Assembly: GCA_040901795.1 (NCBI GenBank)
Contig: JBBDYH010000040.1
Span: 1-6,214 of the forward strand
Source: JBBDYH01 sp040901795
Lineage (GTDB): Bacteria; Planctomycetota; Planctomycetia; Pirellulales; JALHPA01
Length of the DNA: 6,214 nucleotides
Direction: 5' to 3'
Shown here: one piece after another, positions 1 to 5,707 of the stretch
Layout of the letters: every line of letters starts with the position of its first letter
How positions within the stretch are numbered: the stretch's first letter is position 1
Translations under genes and position numbers: made by a program
The notes under the pieces: generated by a model
Databases searched by the model: none
What the model was told of the DNA's origin: nothing
Seen by the model: only the letters and a program-made list of their open reading frames with translations

Positions 1-54
1 ATGAACACCACCCGGAGGATACCATCCCTCAGTCCAAAAATGACAGAGCACTAG
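1..54 (+). CDS. Possible C-terminal end of an upstream gene
   Basis: Frame 1 is open from the left edge to a TAG at 52-54 and would read MNTTRRIPSLSPKMTEH. The piece is too short to assign to any family. The one contextual hint is that the TAG is followed at once by GTGTCTGGTAGCTGG, and the stop of gene B (3756-3758) is likewise followed at once by GTGTCTGGTGTCTGG. This suggests that such repeats sit directly after gene ends here. Another frame is also open through this stretch, so the call is weak. Confidence 0.2.
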   Translation: MNTTRRIPSLSPKMTEH

Positions 55-110
55 TGTCTGGTAGCTGGTTAAGCGTTTTTCTGGCGTTGCAGCCGAGTCA
101 CGAGACGGAC

Positions 111-143
111 CAGACACCAGACGACCAGACACCAGACGACCAG
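111..143. repeat. 15-bp tandem repeat, 2.2 copies
   Basis: The unit CAGACACCAGACGAC occurs at 111-125 and again, identically, at 126-140, followed by CAG. Its core CCAGACACCAGAC is the exact reverse complement of GTCTGGTGTCTGG at 3761-3773, right after gene B. A close relative, GTGTCTGGTAGCTGG, lies at 55-68. These look like copies of one dispersed intergenic word in both orientations. Confidence 0.8.
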
Positions 144-227
144 CCCAATAAAAACAGTCCGGGCGGCTCGCGAGGAGCCAGCACCGGACTGTGGTCCCCC
201 CTGGGATTGACTCTTGCACGTGGCCGC

Positions 228-283
228 CACGTGGTCGCGTCTCTCCGAGACGCCTGCGAGTCTCGGAGAGACTCGCCCACGTG
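228..283. repeat. Long hairpin with 24-bp arms
   Basis: The arm at 228-251 (CACGTGG...CTCCGAGAC) pairs with the arm at 260-283 (GTCTCGG...CCCACGTG) over 24 bp with two mismatches around an 8-base loop. Each arm contains its own smaller palindrome (GTCTC-TCC-GAGAC on the left, GTCTC-GGA-GAGAC on the right), so the element is nested. It is most likely a dispersed intergenic repeat. A structured-RNA role is possible but nothing else supports it. Confidence 0.75.
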
Positions 284-508
284 ATCGGGCCTTCTGTTTA
301 CCGCGGCGATGTACATATCGGCCGCGATGCCCGCGCCTCTTTGGCAATATTTGCCGATTGCGCGAAATCTGCCGGCAAAGGATCGATCCGCGAAAGCCGG
401 GTGGCCGTGCCGAGACGGTCTCAACCGGTACTTTAAGTGGATAACCCCTAGCGATTAGGCCGATTTTGAGGGTGGCACTGACTCGCCGCGGCGGGTTAGT
501 GGAGTTTT

Positions 509-566
509 GTGGGGCAGACATTCCTGTCTGCCAGCATGCTTTGGCAGACAAGAATGTCTGCCCCAC
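509..566. repeat. Long hairpin with 25-bp arms upstream of gene A
   Basis: The left arm at 509-533 (GTGGGGCAGACATTCCTG...) and the right arm at 542-566 pair over 25 bp with one mismatch (C524 against A551). The loop is 8 bases. The arms contain the nested palindrome CAGACA-TTCC-TGTCTG. I associate this word with intergenic repeats of planctomycete genomes; that is from memory, not a search. It ends 49 bases before the chosen start of gene A. A longer reading frame that began at TTG 466 would have to translate straight through it, which argues against that start. Confidence 0.8.
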
Positions 567-615
567 ACGAGATAAAACTGCACGCCGAAGTACCATCGGC
601 GGCTTAACGACATGG

Positions 616-1932
616 ATGTCGGACATGCATCAAATCAATCGACTTTCGTCCGTACTCTTGCGGTCACCGCTCTTATGGGGAGCGCTGTTGGCGGTCGGCT
701 TCTTCGCGCCGATCGAAACCGGCGCTATTACTAACCCGGACGTGTTGCGGTACTTTGCCGGGCACTGGGTGAACTATGTGGAAACCGTGGCGTTCTTTGT
801 GGCGCTTTCGGCGTTGGCGCTCAAGGCGCTGGACGTCGTCGGGCAACTAATGAGTGTGGAGGAGCAGGCGCTTACCCCGGCGCCGGCCGATGGGCAAACG
901 ATCGGCGACTGCCCGCAATTGCTGGAAGACGTGGCGCAGCACGAGCGCCGCAACGGTGAAGGATACCTGAGCCGCAGGCTGCGAAGCGCTCTATCGTTCA
1001 TCGCCCGCAAAGGCTCGCCCGACACCCTCGAACCGGAGATCAAGCACCTTTCCGAAATCGATTTGGCCGAAGCCGCGCAAAGCTACGGCTTCGTCAAGAT
1101 TATCATCTGGGCGATTCCGATCCTGGGCTTTTTGGGGACCGTGATCGGCATCACCATTTCCATTGCGAACCTCAATCCACAGCAGCTCGAAAACTCGCTG
1201 CCCGAAGTGACCGGCGGCTTGGGCGTGGCCTTCGACACGACGGCGCTTGCGCTGGGTTTGTCGATGGTGCTCATGTTTTTGCAATTCGTCGTGGACAAGT
1301 ACGAGAACCGCTTGCTCGCGGCGGTCGATCGGCGCATGACCGAGGAGCTGGTCGGCCGGTTCAAGACGGAGCTGGCCCCGCAGGATCCGCTGATGCTCGC
1401 CGTGCGGCGGATGGTGGACGCGATCCTGCCGAATACCGAGCGGCTGGTTGTGCGACAGGCCGAACTCTGGCACGCGAGCATGGAAGCTGCCAACGCGCGC
1501 TGGGTCGAGATGAGCCAGAAGGCGGGGCGGCATCTGGACGCGGCCTTGGAGGGTTCGCTCTCAAAAGGCCTGAAACGACATGCCGACGAGCTATTGGCCG
1601 CCGAGAAGGATATTGCCGAGCACAACCGCCAGCACTGGTCGCAGTTGCAAGAATCGCTGGAACAAGTCGCGGCATCGATGAGTCAGCAGCAGACCGAGCT
1701 GGTGCGTCAGGGCGAGGTGCTGCTTAAGGTTGTCGAAGCCAACGACCAGATTGCGCGGCTGGAGCATACGCTGAACCGCAATCTGCAATCGCTGGCGGGC
1801 GCCAAGAATTTTGAGGAGACAGTGGTCAGCCTGGCTGCGGCAATTCAACTGCTCAGCGCGCGGCTGGGCCAGCCGGCCGACGGACGTACGATCGAACTAC
1901 CACGTCACAAGAGCATGGTGCAGGCGGCATGA
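616..1932 (+). CDS. MotA/TolQ/ExbB-family proton channel subunit with long C-terminal tail (gene A)
   Basis: Predicted inner-membrane channel subunit, 438 residues from ATG 616 (a second in-frame ATG lies at 625). The frame is open upstream to TTG 466, but that part runs through a hairpin repeat, so I reject it. There is no clear ribosome binding site. Four membrane segments are visible: about residues 16-33, 53-75, 158-182 and 203-227. Segments 3 and 4 carry the family signature: IPILGFLGTVIGI at 167-179, where Thr175 matches the conserved GT, and VAFDTTALALGL at 204-215, with the TT pair expected in the ion path. An extra N-terminal segment makes it more like MotA than three-segment ExbB. 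The loop between segments 2 and 3 is about 80 residues. Residues 228-438 form a long, helix-rich, probably cytoplasmic tail, which recalls the tail of ZorA from Zorya defence systems; the likeness is architectural only. The stop overlaps the start of gene B (ATGA), so the two are probably translationally coupled. The family call is firm; the role is unknown. Confidence 0.88.
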   Translation: MSDMHQINRLSSVLLRSPLLWGALLAVGFFAPIETGAITNPDVLRYFAGHWVNYVETVAFFVALSALALKALDVVGQLMSVEEQALTPAPADGQTIGDCPQLLEDVAQHERRNGEGYLSRRLRSALSFIARKGSPDTLEPEIKHLSEIDLAEAAQSYGFVKIIIWAIPILGFLGTVIGITISIANLNPQQLENSLPEVTGGLGVAFDTTALALGLSMVLMFLQFVVDKYENRLLAAVDRRMTEELVGRFKTELAPQDPLMLAVRRMVDAILPNTERLVVRQAELWHASMEAANARWVEMSQKAGRHLDAALEGSLSKGLKRHADELLAAEKDIAEHNRQHWSQLQESLEQVAASMSQQQTELVRQGEVLLKVVEANDQIARLEHTLNRNLQSLAGAKNFEETVVSLAAAIQLLSARLGQPADGRTIELPRHKSMVQAA

Positions 1933-3758
1933 GACGCCCGGTTGGAACCGCTGCGCCCGGCATCTCGTTGTTCCCGTTTCTCGCCGTACTGTTGTGTACG
2001 ATGGGAGCGTTGATCGTGGTGCTCGTGGTGCTCAATCGCCAGTCGCGGTTAAAGGCTGAGGTGTTGTCGAGCGCCGAAGCGGAGACCCGCCGCGCCTCAA
2101 CCGCGGCGACGCGAAGCGATGCCGAAGACCACCGCGACACGTTGGTGTGGCAAATTGGGCACTTGCGCATCTCGCGCGAGAAGACGCAATTGGATCTGGA
2201 CCGCGAGCGTTTGCGGCTCAGCGGTGTGGAAGAACATCGCCGCGAATTGGAGACGCGGCTGCGGGAATTGCAGCGCGCCGCCGCGCAGCTCGACGACGTT
2301 CGATCGACCGCTTCCGACGGGCGACCTATCGAGCAGGAGCTGGCCAAACTCAACGCCGAGATCCAATCCGCAAAAGAGCAATTGGCCGAGGCCCGCCAGG
2401 CCGCAGCCGGCCAGGCGCCCGCCTACTCGGTCGTGCCTTACGAAGGCGCCCATCGCACACGACGCCGGCCCATTTACATCGAGTGCTTAGGCGACCGCGT
2501 CGTGATTCAGCCCGAGGGGATTGTGCTCACGGCGGACGATTTTGATGGCCCGATGGGACCGGGCAACCCACTGGCTTCGGCGGTCCGAGCGGCGCGCGAC
2601 CATCTGGCGGCCTCGGCGCCTGACCCCAAATCGCCCGAAGCCGAACCGTATCCCCTCTTTCTCGTGCGGCCCGACGGCATACAAGCCTATTATGCGGCCC
2701 GCGCGGCGATGCAATCGTGGGGTTCCGACTTCGGCTATCAGACCATCGACCAAGATTGGAAGCTCGAGTTTCCGCCGGTCGATTCGCGACTGGCCCAGCT
2801 CGAGCGGCAGGCGGTGGACGAAGCGCGCCAGCGCTTAGTGTGGCTTGCGCAGATGAGTCCCGACCGCTACGGCGCTGGCGGCGAACACCGCACGTCTGGA
2901 AACAAGGTCAGCTATCGTGTCTCGCCGCTGGGCGGGCTCGTTCGCGAAGGTGGGCCAACGCTGCGCGTAGACATACCTGGGATGGGAGAAGTCGACGATC
3001 GGCCTGGTGACCGGCCGAGCAGCTTTGGTTCACGCGCCAAAGGTCGCTTCGCGGCGCATCCTTCTTCCCAAGAGTCGACTTCCTCCACGTCCGAAAGGAG
3101 CCCCGGCGGAGGCACGGCTGAGCAGGGCCGGCTACGGCCTGATATTGCCGGAAATGACGGCGAGCGGAAAAACGGTGCCGACGGCCAATCGCAAAACACG
3201 CGTTCACAGATGGCAAGTTCCGCCGAACGGCGGTACGGCGATCTGAACGACCGGCGTCAACCCCCCGTAGGGTGGGACAAGCCCGCCGCGGGCGATGGCC
3301 CACCAGGCGCACCGGCGTTTCAGACAGAAGGTTCCGCCCAGACCGATCCTGAAACCGGGCAGAGCGAAGCCAGCATGACGCTCCAACCCAAGACGAAGGA
3401 GAAGCCGCAGAGCCTGGCCGAGACACGCGGCGAGAACTGGGGTCTATCGCCCGCGGCGCGCTCGTCGAATCCGATCACGCGGCCGATCCATATTGTTTGT
3501 CAAGGCGGCCAACTGTTGATTCGGCCGGAGCGACCCGATGACGCGCCGGTCGCGATACCGATGCGGATGCGGACTGAGGACTCCGTGGATTCGCTCGTGG
3601 CGGCGGTTCAGCAGCGGATCGGAGATTGGGGCATCGCCGGCCGTGGGCTGTACTGGCGGCCGCAACTGGTCCTTGAAGTCGGACACAGCGGCGAAGGCCG
3701 GTACGCCGACCTGGAAGCCCTTTTGGCCGACAGCGGCTTCGATGTGAAGCGAAAGTAA
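1929..3758 (+). CDS. Single-span coiled-coil protein with two ExbD-like C-terminal domains, lacking the membrane Asp (gene B)
   Basis: This 609-residue protein starts at an ATG inside the ATGA overlap with gene A. Order of parts: short N-terminus MRRP; one membrane helix at about 12-36; charged coiled coil at about 38-160; a folded region at about 178-292; a disordered linker at about 355-510 rich in Ser, Gly, Pro, Arg and Gln; and a second folded region at about 516-609. The two folded regions look like repeats of each other: RPIYIECLGDRVVIQPEG at 180-197 matches RPIHIVCQGGQLLIRPER at 518-535, and each is followed by a helix and a strand-helix unit (PLFLVRPDG..., QLVLEVGHSG...). This strand-strand-helix-strand-helix order suggests the periplasmic fold of ExbD/TolR; this is inference. 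The membrane helix reads PFLAVLL where ExbD has PFIDVML, so the proton-carrying Asp is replaced by Ala19. Its likely partners are gene A (overlapping) and gene C, which has the same N-terminal plan. Part of the linker DNA resembles intergenic repeats. I do not recognise a named family for the full protein. Confidence 0.82.
   Translation: MRRPVGTAAPGISLFPFLAVLLCTMGALIVVLVVLNRQSRLKAEVLSSAEAETRRASTAATRSDAEDHRDTLVWQIGHLRISREKTQLDLDRERLRLSGVEEHRRELETRLRELQRAAAQLDDVRSTASDGRPIEQELAKLNAEIQSAKEQLAEARQAAAGQAPAYSVVPYEGAHRTRRRPIYIECLGDRVVIQPEGIVLTADDFDGPMGPGNPLASAVRAARDHLAASAPDPKSPEAEPYPLFLVRPDGIQAYYAARAAMQSWGSDFGYQTIDQDWKLEFPPVDSRLAQLERQAVDEARQRLVWLAQMSPDRYGAGGEHRTSGNKVSYRVSPLGGLVREGGPTLRVDIPGMGEVDDRPGDRPSSFGSRAKGRFAAHPSSQESTSSTSERSPGGGTAEQGRLRPDIAGNDGERKNGADGQSQNTRSQMASSAERRYGDLNDRRQPPVGWDKPAAGDGPPGAPAFQTEGSAQTDPETGQSEASMTLQPKTKEKPQSLAETRGENWGLSPAARSSNPITRPIHIVCQGGQLLIRPERPDDAPVAIPMRMRTEDSVDSLVAAVQQRIGDWGIAGRGLYWRPQLVLEVGHSGEGRYADLEALLADSGFDVKRK
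3205..3310. repeat. Hairpin repeats inside the coding region of gene B
   Basis: Two hairpins lie within the linker part of gene B. The first is CCGCC-GAAC-GGCGG at 3220-3233. The second has outer arms GGTGGG (3271-3276) and CCCACC (3299-3304) and inner arms GCCCG (3281-3285) and CGGGC (3289-3293). The stretch CCGTAGGGTGGGACAAG at 3265-3281 resembles a dispersed intergenic repeat I associate with planctomycetes. It is read in frame as part of the disordered linker (about residues 426-461), so the gene appears to have absorbed intergenic-type repeat DNA without losing its frame. Confidence 0.5.
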
Positions 3759-3851
3759 GTGTCTGGTGTCTGGCAGTTGGAGTTCAAGCTTTAGCTTGTC
3801 TCCGGAACCCGCAAACCAGCCTGAAGGCTGAACTCCAACCTGACCCCTCGC
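3759..3851. repeat. Intergenic repeat and hairpin between genes B and C
   Basis: Directly after the B stop comes GTGTCTGGTGTCTGG (3759-3773), an inverted relative of the tandem repeat at 111-143. It is followed by an imperfect inverted repeat: GTTGGAGTTCAAGCTTTAGC at 3776-3795 against GCCTGAAGGCTGAACTCCAAC ending at 3839. The outer 11 bp are perfect, the inner part is partly matched, and the loop is about 20 bases. The hairpin ends 12 bases before the start of gene C. It could lower expression of C relative to A and B, or protect the upstream mRNA end, or be a neutral dispersed repeat. There is no T-run, so it is not a good terminator. Confidence 0.65.
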
Positions 3852-4850
3852 ATGCGCCGCCCCCCATCCAACTTCACCGACGCGCCGGGCAGCGACTCAT
3901 TTTTGGATGTCGTGACGAACATCGTCGGGATTCTGATCATCCTGGTGATGGTCGTTGGAATGCGCGCCAAGAATGCGCCGCCGGAAGAGATCGAAATGGA
4001 GAGTGAGATCGATTCCGCCCTCGTCAAGGAGGTCCAATCGCTCTCGGGCGAAGCCGCGGCGGTTCAGGAAGACATTCATCGCCTTCACGGTCAGGCGACC
4101 GCGATCCAACAGGAATTGGCTCTGCAGGAGGCCGGACGCAATCACCTGAGCTTGATCGTCGCCATGGCGGAGAAAGACCTCAATGAGCGCAAAGCAAAGC
4201 TCGACGGCCAGCGCCAGCGTCAGTTCGAACAACAGTCTCAGCTTGCTGTCGCTCATAGCGCGCTGGACGAGATTCAGCACCAAATCGCCCAGGCGAGCGC
4301 GGAACGTCCGGCAGCCGTCGAAGTGAAGGCTTTTCACAGGCCGATCAGCAAGACCGTCTACGGCAAGGAGATTCACTTCCAGCTCTCAGGCGGACGCGTG
4401 GCGTACATCCCCATCGAAGAGCTGTTTGAGCTGGCCCGCGACGAGACGCGAGCCAGCATGACGCGCGTGTCGGACCTGACCAATCGCGTGATGGTGGTCG
4501 GTCCGAAGCAAGGCTTCGAGATGCGCTATACGGTGGAAGTCTCCGTCGATCGCCGCCAGGGGCAAATGGCCATTCGCTCCAAGGAGTGGGAAGTCGTTCC
4601 TGTGCAATCGCGCCTCGGCGAATTGACCCAAGAGGCGCTCGGCAACGACTCAAACTTCCGCCGCGTCCTCTCGCGGTATTCGCCTCAAGACACCACGATC
4701 ACACTCTGGACCTATCCCGATAGTTTCGCCGACTACCGCGCCCTCAACGAGGAGCTGCACCGCCTTGGCTACGCCGCGGCCGGCCGCCCGCTCCCCAAGG
4801 GTTTTCCGATTGGCGGCTCGCCGCACGGGTCAAAGTCGGCGGCGCAATAA
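3852..4850 (+). CDS. ExbD/MotB-like single-span protein with the conserved membrane Asp and a coiled coil (gene C)
   Basis: Predicted 332-residue inner-membrane protein and likely ion-carrying partner of the gene A channel. The start at ATG 3852 gives MRRP, the same first four residues as gene B, which supports the choice; no ribosome binding site is obvious. One membrane helix spans about 17-37. It opens with SFLDVVTNIVGILIILVM, in which Asp19 sits where ExbD has FIDVMLVLL and so is the expected proton-binding residue; Asp15 lies nearby. Residues about 44-150 are charged and rich in Gln, Glu and Ala, typical of a coiled coil. The C-terminal region, about 155-315, has strands and a final strand-helix unit (TTITLWTYPDSFADYRALNE) like the PLFLVRPDG unit of gene B, so it may share the ExbD-like periplasmic fold with an insertion. 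The last 17 residues are Gly/Ser/Lys-rich and probably flexible. I see no OmpA-type peptidoglycan-binding motif. The three genes are co-directional and probably one transcript, despite the 93-bp gap. The membrane motif is clear; the assignment of the C-terminal fold is inference. Confidence 0.82.
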   Translation: MRRPPSNFTDAPGSDSFLDVVTNIVGILIILVMVVGMRAKNAPPEEIEMESEIDSALVKEVQSLSGEAAAVQEDIHRLHGQATAIQQELALQEAGRNHLSLIVAMAEKDLNERKAKLDGQRQRQFEQQSQLAVAHSALDEIQHQIAQASAERPAAVEVKAFHRPISKTVYGKEIHFQLSGGRVAYIPIEELFELARDETRASMTRVSDLTNRVMVVGPKQGFEMRYTVEVSVDRRQGQMAIRSKEWEVVPVQSRLGELTQEALGNDSNFRRVLSRYSPQDTTITLWTYPDSFADYRALNEELHRLGYAAAGRPLPKGFPIGGSPHGSKSAAQ

Positions 4851-4875
4851 TCCGCTTCCCCGTGTATACGTGTGC

Positions 4876-4896
4876 CACTGCTCGCCGCGAGCAGTG
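4876..4896 (+). terminator. Possible terminator hairpin after gene C
   Basis: CACTGCTCG (4876-4884) and CGAGCAGTG (4888-4896) form a perfect 9-bp stem with a 3-base loop, starting 26 bases after the gene C stop. Only a short TTTA follows, so intrinsic termination would be weak. The position fits the end of the three-gene transcript. Equally, it may be one of the dispersed hairpin repeats common in this window. Confidence 0.4.
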
Positions 4897-4899
4897 TTT

Positions 4900-4989
4900 A
4901 ATCAGCCGGCACGCGCTAGCGTCCGGTTCGCGTCGACCTGCGCAACGCATTCCGTCATAAAACCGCGGGCTAGCGCCCGGCGGCTGATT
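4900..4989. repeat. Inverted repeat pair with 31-bp arms
   Basis: The arm at 4900-4930 begins AATCAGCCG and contains CGCTAGCG. The arm at 4959-4989 contains GGCTAGCGCCCGG and ends CGGCTGATT. They match as reverse complements at about 23 of 31 positions, with a 28-base spacer. The shared core is GCGCTAGC. These look like two copies, in opposite orientation, of a dispersed GC-rich intergenic repeat. Confidence 0.65.
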
Positions 4990-5516
4990 GGACTGGCGAG
5001 CATCGGTTGCACTCAGCGGCGAATTATTGCGCATCGAAGTTGAATTCTCGCGGAAAATAATTAAATCACGGGTTTTGCGCATTGATTCGGGTTGCTGTCG
5101 CTGGGACCGTTGCTGGAAGTCGTTGTGGCATGGGGGGATCCGGCAGTCTCGTTTGAGCGGCACGGGGGAATTGTTGCGCTTTTGAATGCATCTTATTTCG
5201 CGCCACTCGCCGGCGGCTCGATTTTCTTCTCACGTCGTTTGCGGCGGAAAAAAACGCGGTTTGTGGGAACAAATTGCCGGGCGCGAGGCAGCGCGTTTTG
5301 ATTCCAAGTCCTGTTGGCTGCGGAGCTTCGGTCGATCGCGACGAGCGGCGTGCGGACGATTTATTTCCCATTGAAGGTAAACACGAGGTAAGCGCGAACG
5401 CAGTCTGGTTTGGCAAACACCGGTCCGCCCCGACAAGCGCGGCGGTGGCGAGGCGGGCGGGATTGGCGGTGAAAGCGCAGGCATCAGGGGCAGTACGGCG
5501 AGCTTGCCGACGAGCG
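4990..5516. other. Intergenic stretch with no convincing gene
   Basis: Open frames on both strands give only Arg/Pro/Ala/Ser-rich translations with no recognisable motif, so I call no gene here. The composition is mixed: an AT-richer patch lies at about 5020-5090 (GAATTATTG, AAAATAATTAAATC) within otherwise GC-rich DNA. If the leftward promoter at 5576-5604 is active, its transcript would cross this region toward the end of gene C. Confidence 0.5.
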
Positions 5517-5528
5517 TTGATTAATCAA
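5517..5528. promoter_or_regulatory. 12-bp perfect palindrome TTGATTAATCAA
   Basis: TTGATTAATCAA is a perfect AT-rich palindrome in GC-rich surroundings, 47 bases downstream of the -10 box of the leftward promoter. A dimeric regulator could bind such a site, but there is only one copy here and no regulator gene nearby, so the role is speculative. A second TTGACA word (minus strand, 5531-5536) lies beside it but has no matching -10. Confidence 0.3.
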
Positions 5529-5575
5529 ATTGTCAAAGAACGGAGATGCGAGCGCAGCCGCACTTAGTGACCATG

Positions 5576-5604
5576 TGTATACACGATTTGATCGCGTTTG
5601 TCAA
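5576..5604 (-). promoter_or_regulatory. Near-consensus sigma70-type promoter reading left
   Basis: On the minus strand a perfect -35 TTGACA (5599-5604) and a -10 TATACA (5576-5581) are separated by exactly 17 bases (5582-5598). Only one position of the -10 departs from TATAAT-type consensus usage at the conserved sites. The -10 lies within the perfect palindrome GTGTATACAC (5575-5584). Transcription would start near 5569 and run toward gene C. No convincing gene lies just downstream, so the product may be a noncoding RNA or the remains of a lost gene. Confidence 0.55.
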
Positions 5605-5645
5605 GGGGGCGAATTGTGCCACGGCGAAAAAAAATTGCGATGCAA

Positions 5646-5664
5646 GTGGCGACGAGCTCGCCAC
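5646..5664. repeat. Small hairpin
   Basis: GTGGCGA (5646-5652) and TCGCCAC (5658-5664) form a perfect 7-bp stem around CGAGC. It lies just upstream of the leftward promoter and is probably another GC-rich intergenic repeat; no function can be read from it. Confidence 0.45.
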
Positions 5665-5707
5665 GGCGAGTTCCGAGCAACCAGCAGTGGCACGCGGCGG
5701 TTTATCG

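Larger units (their letters stand above)
55..615. other. Leader region without a convincing gene
   Basis: All open frames here translate to arginine-, proline- and glycine-rich sequence typical of shadow frames in GC-rich DNA, and I recognise no domain in any of them. The stretch holds a 15-bp tandem repeat (111-143), a 24-bp stem hairpin (228-283), a small GGCAA-TAT-TTGCC palindrome (343-355) and a 25-bp stem hairpin (509-566). The promoter for the three-gene cluster should lie here, but I see no clear -35/-10 pair on the plus strand. Confidence 0.6.

Noticed and set aside
111..143. CRISPR-like array
   Set aside because: Only two 15-bp units in direct contact with no spacers; this is a simple tandem repeat.
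466..615. N-terminal extension of gene A from a TTG at 466
   Set aside because: It would translate through the 25-bp stem hairpin at 509-566, gives a Cys/Arg-rich peptide with no family likeness, and ATG 616 gives a start just ahead of the first membrane helix.
69..626. Minus-strand open frame of 185 codons in the leader
   Set aside because: The translation is Arg/Pro/Ser-rich, includes repeat-encoded VVWCLVVWCL and the hairpins, and shows no domain. It is a product of stop-poor GC-rich DNA.
991..1625. Minus-strand open frames opposite gene A
   Set aside because: They lie entirely opposite a well-supported membrane protein gene and have shadow-frame composition (His/Arg/Gln- or Ser/Arg-rich).
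2908..3426. Minus-strand open frame of 172 codons opposite the gene B linker
   Set aside because: It covers the low-complexity linker and repeat DNA; its Arg/Ser-rich translation has no recognisable motif.
5066..5416. Minus-strand open frame of 116 codons downstream of the leftward promoter
   Set aside because: It is suitably placed for the promoter, but the translation is Arg/Ser/Pro/Ala-rich without hydrophobic core patterns or motifs, so I do not call it a gene.
5533..5574. Tiny minus-strand open frame MVTKCGCARISVL just after the -10 box
   Set aside because: Its ATG lies only two bases after the -10, upstream of the expected transcription start, so it would not be in the mRNA.
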